From NCBI GenBank assembly GCA_036940085.1, contig JALLBK010000508.1:1-24953 (forward strand): a DNA stretch of 24,953 bases. The letters run 5' to 3'. Each line of letters begins with the position of its first letter. Within the stretch, counting starts at the first letter, position 1. The notes beneath the pieces are model-generated. The model was not told where the DNA came from. It saw only the letters and a program-made list of their open reading frames with translations, and made no database searches. Of this stretch, positions 1 through 11,243 are shown one piece after another. The position numbers were made by a program, and so were the translations under genes. The stretch comes from Discostella pseudostelligera. Its lineage: Eukaryota > Bacillariophyta > Thalassiosirophyceae > Thalassiosirales > Thalassiosiraceae.

Positions 1-414
1 TCAGCTGCCAAGTAAGCGCCCAGCAACTGCACTATTGCGTCCGTCACCCACAAAATACCTCCACCATGATGGCCGCCGCACTCCCATACTAGCCTATTCA
101 ATTCTTCAAGGTATGTTATCATTGTCATTATTATTATTGTATACTGCTCTATATATCTATGTAAATATGGCACATGTCGACGATTTTTATGTGCCATGAT
201 ATTGGACTGTCGGCAGTGGGTTGTTTCGATTGACATCATTATTTCCATGCACGTCGGCGCTGCATTAGTTGTAGGTTATTGCCCTCCGCCTCTTCTTTAT
301 CTCACACATCATCCCACCATCCATCACTTTGCAGAAACAGAATGATATGGCATTGATTTCTGGGTGTGGGTGGTGTCCTCTCTCTCTGCAGGTTGGCAGG
401 ATGTGGTTGAATAG
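1..414 (+). CDS. Possible 3' end of a gene cut by the left edge
   Basis: One frame is open from base 2. It reaches a good splice donor (CAAG|GTATGT) at 110/111. A pyrimidine-rich acceptor (CTCTCTCTCTGCAG) ends at 391. Splicing 2-110 to 392-414 keeps the frame and gives a short tail ending GWQDVVE before a TAG at 412-414. The intron would be 281 bp. No domain can be recognised in about 43 residues, and one other frame stops at base 13, so this could also be untranslated sequence. The call rests only on splice-site quality and frame agreement. Confidence 0.3.
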
Positions 415-1018
415 TATTCTCTGAATGGGTAGAATCTCAACTCTGTGAATCGCAAAGAAAGTATTATTTGATTATGTTACTACCTGTCTTTTTCACTTTT
501 TATTGAGGTAATTGAGTGAAATTTTGCCAAATAATAATATGCAACACAACAATCAATCAAAACGTATCTTTGAGGTGTTGGCATAAAAATTATCTGTGCA
601 ATTCTTCTTGGGGTGTTGTCATCGTCGATGCTATCACAATTGGTGCCTGAAGGGGGTAACAATGTCATACCAGCACAATTCCTACAGACAAAAAGTAATC
701 AGTTCTTACACTGTGGGATCACTAGTTGTAGAATTACAACTTGATCGGTTGGCATAAGCATACTTAACCCAAAAATAACAAACAGCAAAAACACGAGTTG
801 GGCTTGTACCATTCATGGGATCGACACCCAAAATCAGTACTCCCTAAGGAGGTAGAAACCTTTAGAATCATTGGTTCTATAGTCACACACTAAACAATGT
901 GTAAAAGGTCTGTCTAGATGTGAATATCCACTAAGTATAGAAATCAGTGGATACCACTGAAATTTCGCATGTATTTTTATGCATCATAGAAGCCTAATCA
1001 AAGATAAATTTCAAGAAC
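415..1018. other. Intergenic region, AT-rich
   Basis: No convincing coding sequence was found on either strand; a 62-codon minus-strand reading frame here has no recognisable features. The region holds a perfect 8-bp inverted repeat (TATCCACT at 925-932, AGTGGATA at 946-953) about 65 bp beyond the stop codon of the minus-strand gene to its right. That repeat may lie in the gene's 3' untranslated region. No tRNA-like cloverleaf was seen. Confidence 0.5.
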
Positions 1019-2431
1019 TTACACTCTTTTTGAATCTGAACACCCTGAAGGATATCTTTTGCATGATACAACCATGGCTTTGTGAAATCCTAATGGAATT
1101 GTACGCAACTCAGGAACACTCTCAATTGCTGATGAATTCTCAAAATAGGAGTCTACCCGATGCATCTTGTCATACGATTGAAGACCAGTTGCATTTCCCC
1201 ACAACCGATTTATTGTCTCTGCTACTTGAGATTGGTCGAGATTCACGTACTCATACGTCTGCTCAGGAAACAGAGATTCGACAGAGAATAATGATGCTTC
1301 AAACCCAGATGGCATGGTTGCGTTCAACCCATTCAGTATTTTTGTAAAGTATACATCCTCATTTCTGTAATCGAATGATGCAAAATTTTCCAATCCTGAA
1401 GATGGAGTTGGGCACCTTTGAATTGCTTCTCTCATCCAGTTTTTATTTCGAATGGACAATCCTCCATTGCCTTGAATACCACCGTGACCTTCGGTGCAAA
1501 TTTGTGACATTCCTTCATTAAGTTGATAATCCGTCAAGCCATTGCAGAGAGGTGCCCAAATTCTCCAAGATGAATGGAATGAGTCACAGCCTTCCCCTAA
1601 ATCCAATGCCCAGGGAGCCCCAACATAGTCAAAGTGTTTCCATAAATCAATTTCAAAATGTTGACACAAGACAGAGTCACTTTGTATGGTCAAAATCATT
1701 TCACTATCAATCCCTTCAATGAATTCATCATTCCAAAAGTGGATGTTCATAAAGATGCTGTTGCCATTTCCAAGATTGTCACATTGCTTGAGTCCATACT
1801 TATTGATGTCGAGAATGTTGATGCGCACTTGTCCATTTTCCATCATTCGTCGGAATAGTGGCAGTGATCGCTCGTACATGGCCTTTGCCACCATGGCACC
1901 TTCCTGCTGGTTCGTCGGTAGTTTGCTTACATCATTGTAGCCTTGGTAGATGACTTGGCATGACGCTGTATTTATCACAACGCATGCATAAGGTGCGTAG
2001 GAGGCCACAGATTCCAAAGTATACCAAATAGGATGGTTGTAGGCGGATGATGGAGGTCGGGGATCAACTATAACCACAGTAAGACGGCATCCGTTGTTTA
2101 AAACGTCAGGAGAGGTGTAGTTACCAAAAGTATTGAACTCAAATAATCGCCGATCCGTATAAGATTCATGTGTTCCGGAAGAGTTGAAAATGACATCATA
2201 ATCATAGCTTGCAATCAAATCATGCACCACTGCACTCCTATCTCCTGCTGTTTCTGCAACATAGGGAGGCAAGTTGAGTAGTAATCTTGTGGTGGTCAAT
2301 GCCAATGTCACAACCAAAACCAAGCGCAGCCGATGAGAATGCAGTGCATCATGCATGATTCTCTCGACAAAAGGATTGTTTGGTTCCACCCTGTACAGCC
2401 CCCGTCGTTTGAAAATGCTAGGCATAGACAT
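1019..2431 (-). CDS. DUF5672 family glycosyltransferase-like type II membrane protein
   Basis: A single uninterrupted reading frame encodes 470 residues. Residues 1-34 are basic and cytosolic-looking. Residues 35-54 form one hydrophobic segment, giving a type II signal-anchor layout typical of Golgi glycosyltransferases. The distal part carries the DUF5672 pattern: ILTIQSDSVLC around 246-256, FDYVGAPW at 267-274, GNGGLSIRN at 321-329 and NEDVYF at 357-362. Several N-x-S/T sequons (NSS, NYT, NAT) fit a lumenal domain. The family is usually placed near glycosyltransferases, but donor and acceptor are unknown. The family-typical ending (IPLGFHKA) is followed by about 20 unconserved residues. The start ATG at 2429-2431 gives the full anchor. 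The gene is divergent from the signal peptide peptidase gene. Confidence 0.8.
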   Translation of the reverse strand: MSMPSIFKRRGLYRVEPNNPFVERIMHDALHSHRLRLVLVVTLALTTTRLLLNLPPYVAETAGDRSAVVHDLIASYDYDVIFNSSGTHESYTDRRLFEFNTFGNYTSPDVLNNGCRLTVVIVDPRPPSSAYNHPIWYTLESVASYAPYACVVINTASCQVIYQGYNDVSKLPTNQQEGAMVAKAMYERSLPLFRRMMENGQVRINILDINKYGLKQCDNLGNGNSIFMNIHFWNDEFIEGIDSEMILTIQSDSVLCQHFEIDLWKHFDYVGAPWALDLGEGCDSFHSSWRIWAPLCNGLTDYQLNEGMSQICTEGHGGIQGNGGLSIRNKNWMREAIQRCPTPSSGLENFASFDYRNEDVYFTKILNGLNATMPSGFEASLFSVESLFPEQTYEYVNLDQSQVAETINRLWGNATGLQSYDKMHRVDSYFENSSAIESVPELRTIPLGFHKAMVVSCKRYPSGCSDSKRV

Positions 2432-2952
2432 TCTCTGTGGTTGTGGTAGATATTCAATATTATTTTATGATCGCTTGGTATGCTGGTTCCTAGAGGTTGC
2501 TCGCGATGGGGTCTGATGGGGATAGCTGGAGTACCAAACCGACCACCGCGACGCTTTGTTGGTTGTTGGTGTTGGTGATGGTGATGTGTGGATGTGAGAA
2601 TGACGGTGNACGGTGACGGTGGGCAAGTCACCTCATCTTTCACGTGGCAGGCGAGTCACTTCTTCCACGTGGTCAGTGGCAATGCCAAAGCCAAAAATGC
2701 AGCACAATCCTGAGCAGAATCAATTCAAATTCAATATCAATACCCCCGCCCATCGATCGTCGCCGCCCGGAATGAACTCCAAGAGCACAAGCACGATCCG
2801 CCGATAGCGATACTACTCCCTATCTTCATTTTGCAAAGCATTCAACGCGAGAGAGGGTGCATTTTTTGAAACGCGAGTAAGACGAATTATTGCTGTTTGG
2901 AATATTCTCCTCCCTCCCGGCCAATATTAATTTACACCAACAAACATATCAA
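2432..2952. promoter_or_regulatory. Divergent promoter region with two G-boxes
   Basis: This 521-bp spacer separates two divergently transcribed genes. It contains two CACGTG palindromes at 2641-2646 and 2666-2671, each followed by G, with starts 25 bp apart. CACGTG is the core bound by bHLH and bZIP factors in many eukaryotes; function here is inference. A GGTGATG/GACGGTG low-complexity stretch precedes them and includes one ambiguous base (n) at 2609. Confidence 0.4.
2609..2609. other. Ambiguous base in the assembly
   Basis: A single n lies inside a GACGGTG-type short repeat. It is non-coding in the models given here. It probably marks a low-quality or polymorphic position in a simple repeat. 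Confidence 0.95.
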
Positions 2953-5741
2953 ATGACTTTGGCAATGAATGCGCCCTCCTTCGCCCGGCAGCAGCAGCAG
3001 CAGCGGCATCATCTACCTCTTTCACTACTCTCTCTACTGCTAGTAGTACTACTTTTTCTCCTTCCTCGATCTACCAATGCCATCCTGCCGACCGCGGCCA
3101 TTGACATTCACCTACCCGACACCAATGCCATAATCACACTCTTGGCAAGTCAAGCTAGTTTTGGCGGGCAAGTGGCAAGGTACAATCAACGACAACTACC
3201 CACAAGCGCAAGTAGTAGTGGCAGTGCAAATGATGCGATAACTAATAATAATGGAGTGGGAGTAATACCATCCTTCCCCCCACAAGATGATGTATACCTC
3301 TGCAATGAAGCCGAGGGAATGGTCGATTATTCCTCCTCCACTGGCATTGACAAATCACTCTATTACCATTCCGCAATACTAGTACCACGGGGTCTATGCT
3401 CCTTTGAACACAAGGCATTATCGGCACAGCGATTGGGTGCCTCGGCAATTATTATTTATGGATCATTGAGTTCACGGTATGCTTTGAATTATACCAATTC
3501 AACCAATACCACCGCTGCTGCGGATGAGAATGACATGGAGGAAGATAAAGAGGAAGGTACGACGAAGAATGATGCCAAGGCGAGAGATGATTACACGATA
3601 CATGACATGATTTGGCCGGGTGATAAATACGATTATGATTGTACTTTTGGTAGGGCGCTCATCCCCTCTGAGGAGTTTAGTAAATTAACCTTTGGAAAGT
3701 TGCCGGGAGGATATGATGAAGTGACGAATGATGGAATGTTGACTGGTTATGGCGAGGAGAATTTGTGTGTCAAGTATGATACTAATGTCGCATCCTCATC
3801 GTCGTCGTCATCGTTGTTTGGGAACAAGTGTGAAAGTCAACGATGTTTAGTCACAGGACGCAATGTCACTACAAACAACAACAACGACAACATCAGTGGT
3901 GGTGGTGGTGGATCAACAACCAAGTATGAAGCATGTTGTGCATGGGACTTACACATTTGGCTGTATAGCGACTCCTCCATTCCCAAAACAATGGAAGATG
4001 TGACAATCCCTACTGTATATGTTACCATGCAAGAATCTGCGGAATTGTTGGATTTGATCCGTGGATCATCATCGTCCTCCTCGTCGTCGTCAACGGGAGG
4101 TGAGGGGGATCCCATCCTGCTTAGCATCTACGAACGATACCGTCCAGAATATAATGTCAGTGCCGTATTGATATGGGCATTTGGTGTCTTTGTGGCCTGG
4201 ATTAGTAGTTATATGTCTAGTTCGGAAATCCGACGAGTTAGCAAGGCAATTGAAATACAACGCGAGCTAAAGGTGCGGATGGATACGTTGGATGGAAATG
4301 GTGGGGTGGCGAGGCAAACTAATAATAATGGTCGACGGGCCTCATTGGAAGTGGAAGAGCCATCGGGTGATAGTGCTGACGAACGTACCATCTACCAATC
4401 GGACAATGTTTCGTCAGCATCCAACGCTGCTATTGCCGCTATTGCCATTCAACAATCGGGAGGAGTCTCGCACCAAGAGGAAACATTGGAACTTACTGCA
4501 GCACATGCGGCAGGGTTCCTCGTCATGGCGTCAACCTCGCTCCTCATCTTATTCTTCTTCAAGATATACAATGTCGTCAAGATTATGTATGCCTTCGGTT
4601 GTTCGGGTGCGTTTGCACAAATAATTGTCCATCCAGGATTCATAGCACTCTGTCGCAAATTACAATGGGATGATCCATTGAAACCTCTATCGTGGCTTTC
4701 CGAGGCGGCGGTGACACGTCAGACGCTGAGAGGTGGAATGAAGGGACATTGCATGAGTTGCCTCTTTTCAGTATTCGGACCAACTTCGATGGCGGACCTT
4801 GCCTCCGTTGGGTTATCGTATGGAGTGGGCGCTATTTGGCTTTGGGTTGCCTTTACCATCCCCCATCCGGATACGGTCGTGTTCTATTGGGTTGTACAGA
4901 ATGTCTTTGGGACGTGCATGTGCATGCTCTTTCTGGAAACAATCAAATTGAATGCCATCAAGGTGGGAGCAATACTGCTAATCGTGGCCTTCTTTTATGA
5001 TATATGCTTTGTCTTCATAACGCCGCTCCTGACGAAGCATGGCGAGAGTATCATGGTACGCTCAAGAATTTGCATCACCTTCCATTCGTTGCTACACTTC
5101 TCATCGTTGTTTTTGGCTTTCATCGACAGGTCAATGTTGCTACTAGCGGAGGCCCACCGAAGGCGGATCCTTCTTGGTGCGAGAAGTACCCTTTCTCGGC
5201 TGATTGTAAGGGTGGTGATCCTCTTCCTATGCTGTTTGCCATCCCTAGAATTGGCGACTATCAAGGTGGGTGTTCCATGTTGGGCCTAGGTGATATCGTG
5301 TTACCGGGCTTGTTGCTGAGTTTTGCGAGTAGATATGACGAGAGTAAGCGATTGTTGGGACTTATTTCTGGAGGTTCGGGGAGAGGGAGGAACAATGCCT
5401 GCGCCGATGCAACGTCGCCTCCGAACAAATCTTCCTTCCTATGCTGTTGCTGTCGATATGGCTACTTTGGACCCGTCATTGTGGCGTATGCAATTGGTTT
5501 ACTCATGGCCAATACGGCCGTGTACTTAATGGAAATGGGCCAACCGGCATTATTATATTTGGTACCATGCTGTCTCGGTACGATGGTATACATGGGGCAC
5601 AAAGCTGGCGAGCTCCATGATATGTGGGATGGTCCTCGTGTGATCCGTGCCGCGGATGAAGTTATGTATGGGCCTCCCCAAGTAGAGAGTGCGGCGGCAG
5701 ATCATGAACAGGTCGAACGAAGGGCGGCCGAAATGACATGA
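2953..5741 (+). CDS. Signal peptide peptidase-like intramembrane aspartyl protease with PA domain
   Basis: Two exons, 2953-5055 and 5130-5741, are joined by a phase-0 intron (ATG|GTACGC ... GACAG|GTC). The product is 904 residues. It starts with a signal peptide (Gln-rich, then a Leu-rich core, ending near STNA). A protease-associated (PA) domain follows around residues 113-172, interrupted downstream by acidic and Ser/Asn-rich inserts. About nine membrane helices complete it. The catalytic pair is visible: YD at 682-683 (FFYDICFVF) and GLGD at 753-756. The PAL motif lies at 840-842 (GQPALLYLVP). This order matches the SPPL2 class, which cleaves type II membrane protein stubs within the membrane of the secretory or endolysosomal system. 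The intron falls between the two catalytic aspartates. I chose the ATG at 2953, since the reading frame further upstream has no ATG. Confidence 0.92.
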
Positions 5742-5815
5742 TGAGCGTTAGCCCATATGATGTGATTTATAAGAATGAAAGTATTAAGTATGTATTGCAT
5801 TGTTGCCACTTTCCG

Positions 5816-6367
5816 CTATTCCCATGGCAGCCTATTGTTTTGGTCAGCAGCCGCAATCAACATATCTTGACACTCTTTCCTCTTTGTACCAATATCTTCC
5901 ATCTTGGACTCAATATCAAATATTCTTCGTCTCAATAATTCCATCTGAGCAATGATGTCGTGTCGTAAATCAGTTACACTCTGCAAACACAGTTCATCTT
6001 CGTCAAGCTTCGTTTGTTGAATATCCGAAAAATCTAAAAGATTATTCTCCACATCATCAGCTGAGTTTGTATGCATGCGAAGTATATCTTTCCGTTGATC
6101 AATCAATTTGTGGTACCTATCAATTCTAAGTCCTAAAAACCTTTCCCTCTTGTAATATTCCTCGAGAGATGATTTGCATTCGGCCAGCATTGTCTTCTCA
6201 TTTTCTGCCAGTAGACTGGATTCTCCATCTTCTTCGCCAGTATTTCGAGCTAAGAAATCGAGATCGGCTGAGTCCAAGCTATTGGTCACGGACGAATGCG
6301 ATGGTTCCCGAGCAACGGGGATATGGAGTGAGAAAATCGAGTAGATCGAAGATACGATGAAGCTCAT
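5816..6367 (-). CDS. Coiled-coil protein of unknown function
   Basis: This is an unbroken 183-codon frame with an ATG at 6365-6367 and a TAG at 5816-5818. The N-terminal 20 residues are hydrophobic and could be a weak signal or anchor. Two long charged helices follow, roughly residues 52-97 and 120-178, with heptad-like Leu/Ile spacing (for example the QMELLRRRIFDIESKMEDI stretch). I do not recognise a family. It is convergent with the protease gene, whose stop lies only 74 bp away, so the 3' untranslated regions probably overlap. The opposite strand is open only over short pieces, which favours this strand. An upstream in-frame exon was looked for and not found. Confidence 0.65.
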   Translation of the reverse strand: MSFIVSSIYSIFSLHIPVAREPSHSSVTNSLDSADLDFLARNTGEEDGESSLLAENEKTMLAECKSSLEEYYKRERFLGLRIDRYHKLIDQRKDILRMHTNSADDVENNLLDFSDIQQTKLDEDELCLQSVTDLRHDIIAQMELLRRRIFDIESKMEDIGTKRKECQDMLIAAADQNNRLPWE

Positions 6368-6873
6368 GGCTGCAATTGAAATGATTTATCACCAGCAGGA
6401 CCAACAGGCAGGGGAGCGAAGGGAAAAGGGAAGACGAAGAAAGAAGACGGCTGGATTGAAGGGCCTACGAACTACCATAGATCCCAACAGATCTCGGCCG
6501 CCCATGTTTATGGTCAATATTGTAATTGGCCACCGAACACGTTCCCGCCTTTTTCAGGAGCTGGTTTCTCAATTAATACGAATTCCTATGTGAAAACTCT
6601 TTTTAATTTTAAAAGTCGAATTTTGATTTCAAATTTGGCGCTTTACATACCACAGCGGAATATGTTCCTAACGTAGAACAAAAAGGGCGGGAAGACAAGC
6701 GCCACGTACGCACCACCACCATCCACGCAATCATCACCGTCGCCATCGCCATCGAGCTTCCCACTGCGCTACTCTGCCACCTGCATGCAGCCTCCTGCAG
6801 CTAGTACTTGTACCACCAAAACCATTGACATAGGACTTCCACTCTCTACACTAGCATCAGTATCAGCTTGACC
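6368..6873. promoter_or_regulatory. Divergent promoter region with E2F-type motifs
   Basis: This spacer lies between two divergent genes. It contains TTTGGCGC at 6634-6641 and GGGCGGGAA at 6685-6693. Both are close to the E2F/DP core TTTSSCGC and its GGCGGGAA variant. Similar motifs recur in other spacers of this window. Binding is inferred, not shown. Confidence 0.35.
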
Positions 6874-9440
6874 ATGGCACGTACAAAGGAAGAGAGGGAG
6901 AAGAAAAGCCTCGAGGCCAAGGAGCGTGCCGAGAAACGCAAAGCGGCCAAGGCAGCAGCAAGACAAGCTGCTGGCGACGGCGACGAAACTAATGGTAATG
7001 GCCACGAGGAGAAGAAGACGACGCCGCCAAGCATTGCCGAGTTGAAATCGCATCTACCCATCTCACGCGAACACAATACCACCTTACCAGCATTAAGTCT
7101 ACCCATCGATGCTTTTTCAAAGGTTATGCGATATTTACCAGCTCGTGAATGGGGTGCCATGGCATTAACATGCACCGGCTTCAATTTTACATTGGGGGGA
7201 TGTCGTGTCGCCCATATTAGTTCACGGCTGATGCGACATCAAGATATGGAGGGGAAACAAAGTACGTGTGGATCCATGTGTTTAGTGGGTGGATTGCAGC
7301 TCTGCAGTGGAAGGAAGGAGGCACAGGTGCGTAATCTTAAATGCAGAGGGAGTAGTACTACCTGATCAATAGCAATAGATATTGATTGGCAATTTTTTCT
7401 TGGTAATCTAATACAAAATAACACCCACCCACCGAATTTCACAGGAGATTTTGGACAGATCTCTAACAGGTGGAGGAGGAACTAATAGACTAATCACCAA
7501 GAAGATGAAACTCAGTAGTAAAAAGTATGTGAATGGAGATGGAGACTGTGATGAGTATCCAGGATACGCTCGTTTTGTCGAGGAGGCTACGATTGGTTAC
7601 TCCGCCATGCAATGTTCTCGACATGGACTATTCCCCACACATATGCAGGGACGATTCGCTTCGTGTTCGCCAGAACACACCTTGCTTCGATTAGGAGGGG
7701 GTGGGAACACAACTTCGGGACCGGGTGGATCCGGCACGGCCTCATGGGGTGTGGGGAAACGAGGTCAACTTGGTCATGGTAAACGAGATGATGAACGAGA
7801 GCCGAAGTTATTGATGGGAAAGATTGGATGGGGAACAAGGATTGTCCAGGTGTCAGCGGGTGGTGGGTTGGTTCGCGTGGCACATTCGTTACTGCTTACC
7901 AGCACCGGTCGAGTGCTCAGTTTTGGTAATGCTCAATATGGTCAGTTGGGGCATGGCTATGATGCAGGCAAGGTGTTAAGTGATTGCCTACGACCACGAT
8001 ACATTGATGCACTGAAGGATGAGAAATGTATTTGTATTGCCGCGGGAGAATTGCATAGCGGTGCAGTTACCATCAATGGCGACGTGTACTGTTGGGGGGA
8101 AGGATTTTGTGGACAATTGGGATTGGGCGACCGACGTCCTCACTTGCTGCCCGAGCAAGTCACTCTGGGTGGATTAGAAGATGAATGTGTATCGAATATC
8201 AGCTGTGGATGCCGACATACCTTAGTCACCACTGAAGAGGGTGAAGTATTCAGCTGGGGATTGGGCCGATTTGGTGTATTGGGTAGGTCGTACACTGATT
8301 TCACGTATCAAAATGATGTTGGTATGGCGGTTCCGGAAGGAGAGGAAGGAATCGGGCCAGGCGCCGCGGCGAGGCCGCCTCCCATGCAAGCAGATGCGAT
8401 TGATGCCGCAGTGGCGGCGGCAAACGGAGAAGAAATTAATGCATTGATGGAAAGCCTAGAAGCATTAAATTTGGTAAGAATCCTGTGCTCCCATCATGGT
8501 TGTAAGATTTGAAGTGTTACTGATGCGTTTCTTTCTCTTCAGACTCTCGACGATCCAAGTGACCAGTGCTATCCAAAAGTTATTGATTCATTGAAAGGAT
8601 TCCGAGCGGTGGGTGTGTCCGCTGGCCACCGACATAGGTTAGTCCAGAGTGCTGAACATGACGTTTTTGCCTACATTAGGTATCACCTCATCTCCTTGCA
8701 GTATGGTTCTAGACGAACATGGCGGTCTATATACATTTGGAAGTGGGGCCAGTGGTGCTCTTGGGCATGGTGATCTCGTCGGACAGTAAGTATAATTTGC
8801 CCAATGAGGATAATGATGCATCATGTTTTGCTCAACTTATTGTGCATTATTTGTACAGAGAATTCCCAATGAAAGTGATGGAATTTGGTGAGACTTCGCC
8901 ATTCTCAGCATTCATCAATAGCTTGTTTCTTCATCATATATCTAACTGCATCAATTATTTTCTACCTCCGAAGATACTGCTGGTATTCGAATTCATCAGA
9001 TGAGTGCTGGAGTCGATATCAGTATGGCAGTGTCTACTGAAGGCACGGTATTTGCATGGGGAAAAGCTACCGATGGTAGACTTGGGCTTGGAATTCAGAG
9101 TAGAAACGTAACGCTTCCACAAAAGGTTGCAGTCGGAGACTCCAAATTCAAAGCAGTAGATGTTGAATGCGGTTATGTACATTCGTTAATAATAGGATTG
9201 GACGGCTCGGTGTATCAATGTGGTGGAGTTGGAACCGACGGGAACGAGGATGGACAGCAAGATCTTAGCGTGGTCGTCGGTAAATTGGGCCATCCTGTGA
9301 TTTTACAATCCTACAACATCTGGCATAGAATTGAAGAGCCGAAGGAACAGGTTGTCAAGCAGACCTGGACAAAATATGGCAAGTATGAATTGAAAGGTCG
9401 GAGTAAGATGTTGGCAGAAGGTGTCAGGTCTATCGCATAG
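6874..9440 (+). CDS. F-box-like/RCC1-repeat protein
   Basis: Six exons are read: 6874-7326, 7445-8473, 8543-8637, 8702-8785, 8859-8887 and 8974-9440. They total 2157 nt and give 718 residues. Residues 1-50 are a Lys/Glu/Ala-rich charged helix. Residues 71-110 look like an F-box ([18 protein letters not shown]...). From about residue 240 on there are RCC1 blades with the usual signatures: [42 protein letters not shown] and ATDGRLGLG. Spliced junctions restore conserved residues, for example GHRH-S across the 8637/8702 junction. RCC1 blades form a propeller that serves as a GTPase exchange factor or binding scaffold. With an F-box-like segment, a substrate-receptor role in ubiquitin ligation is possible but inferred. 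The fifth exon is only 29 nt. A disordered Ala/Pro/Glu insert follows the [10 protein letters not shown] region. The gene is convergent with the peroxidase gene. Confidence 0.88.
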
Positions 9441-9607
9441 AAGGCAGTAGGTTAAATCAGACTGTAGAAGAAAGCAACCCTAAAATAATTGAGTAATAGA
9501 TGAAATGCTGCACTACCGGTTCCCCAACTAAGATTTCGTCCGATCCGATCAACTCAACCAAATACATTATCCAGATTCACTTCGCCGATGCACAACAAAC
9601 CATATGC

Positions 9608-11243
9608 CTACCAAAATTGATACCACGGTTTGGCGGATGGAAACTCAACCCCAAGATCAAGTAGTTTCGCAAAAGCCGATGCAAAATCTTTGAAAAATGA
9701 ACTCTCATCCTTCGCGTACAACTCGACAATCTTGCGGAAGGCGGGGTCTTGAATCAAGACCATATCACTCGGCAACATCATTAGTTTGCCGGTACTATCC
9801 TCGAACTGATCCGGACCATCCCATGGCTTACCATTGTGACTCACTTTTGGTGACCACCTTTCCTCCAAAAGCAGACGGAAATACTCATTCGAAAAGGTAT
9901 TCTCAGCAAAAGTCCAGGGGCCCCAATAGCCACTCCGGTCCGTATGGCAACGGCCGAGGGCATGCGCTCCGAGAAGTGCAACAATCTCCCTGTCCGAGAA
10001 CCCCATGCCTGTACACAGTGGTGATGCAATGTTAATCCATATCTGAAATAAATGAGATAAATGAAGACCAAAGCAGATCTTACGGTAAAATACATCCCGT
10101 ATGTGCTGAATGGTGTTCTTGCGCGAGCCTTTATCGGCGTCGGGAAGTCCACACTCCTCCGGCGACGTTTCACCACTGGTAGCATCGGTCCGTCCCAAGC
10201 GGAAAGGAATCTTTGGTCCACTGCGATGAAGTTGATATTGTACAAATAAGAGAGAGAACGAAAGAAGGGTATTGGTGAGGGAATAATAACGATAAAATGA
10301 ATCGAGATATGTGGGGTGCAGCAGCAGCAGCATCATTCGTACCCAGCCTCTTCCACCGCCACAACACCCGCAAGCGTATACAAATCCGCGTAGGAAATGT
10401 CAGGATGTTTGGCCTGATGATGACAACGATCGTAATGAAAGTAAGATGCAGCCGCACAATGAGCATATATTGAGTGCATATTTTTCAGGTTGTTCATTCC
10501 ACATTATTTCCGATAGAATAGACAGCAGGAGAGGGAGCCGTATTTGTGTGTAGATGAGATGACACACATACCTTCACATTCTCAAGTGCCTTCCGTGGAA
10601 TGTCCAATCCAGCATTGGCACCCCAACTTGCCTCGGGATCAAATCTCATCCTTGCACCGTTGGATCCGCCAGATCCATCCACTTTGGAGTACGTTCCTGG
10701 ATTAACATGAGAGTAGAGGGAGAGAGGAAGCAATTCAACATTGTTAGTGTTGTCGGCGTGTGTATGTTTCAACATCTATACATTTCTAAATCGTACGTTC
10801 AAAGCGTGCCCGTTAGACTAGAGCATTGGTAACAAAATTACCTACCTGCACAGTGCCAAGCCAACTGGATATTGTGCGGATGGTGGAAATCAATGTTAAT
10901 GGCGGGGGAGAAATATTGCATTGTAGTTCGAGGATTGTCCAAAATAATGATGTCAAATCTTTTCAATATCGGCAACTCTCTATCTCTTCACACATTTCTG
11001 ACTCACCCGAACAAACGTCCCCGTAAGACTCGTACCATCCCCCCTCCTTTCGGCATCATCATCAATCAATTCGGCAATAGATTTTTTGATGGCGTTGATA
11101 TCGACGACGGTGCTGGCTGCGGCCTCGGCCTTGACCTTTGCGCCACCCCCATCCGAGGAGTACGATGATAGGGCGAGCAATGCACCCGAAGCAGCGGCGG
11201 GGGCTGCATATCGGGTTCCAAATCGAGTGGCGGCGGTGAACAT
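9608..11243 (-). CDS. CCP: Cytochrome c peroxidase, class I haem peroxidase, mitochondrial type
   Basis: Six minus-strand exons are read: 11243-11007, 10864-10846, 10696-10572, 10413-10343, 10220-10084 and 10008-9608. They sum to 990 nt and give 329 residues. The enzyme reduces hydrogen peroxide with electrons from cytochrome c. The distal haem residues are R79, W82 and H83 (VRLAWHCAGTYSK). The proximal His is H212 ([11 protein letters not shown]), followed 16 residues later by W228 (GYWGPW), the same spacing as H175-W191 in yeast CCP. D278 (MMLPSD) completes the proximal triad. The GPW Trp also occurs in ascorbate peroxidases, so an APX/CCP hybrid specificity remains possible. The N-terminus is Ala/Arg/Ser-rich without a plastid-type signal peptide, which favours mitochondria. 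The frame upstream of 11243 has no ATG. The second exon is just 19 nt and carries the distal Trp and His. Confidence 0.92.

Noticed and set aside
2890..2952. Upstream extension of the protease frame
   Set aside because: It has no ATG before 2953, and starting at 2953 gives a normal signal peptide.
6357..6593. 78-codon plus-strand frame starting opposite the coiled-coil gene
   Set aside because: It lies in the divergent promoter region, is Arg/Lys-rich without features, and overlaps the start of a better-supported minus-strand gene.
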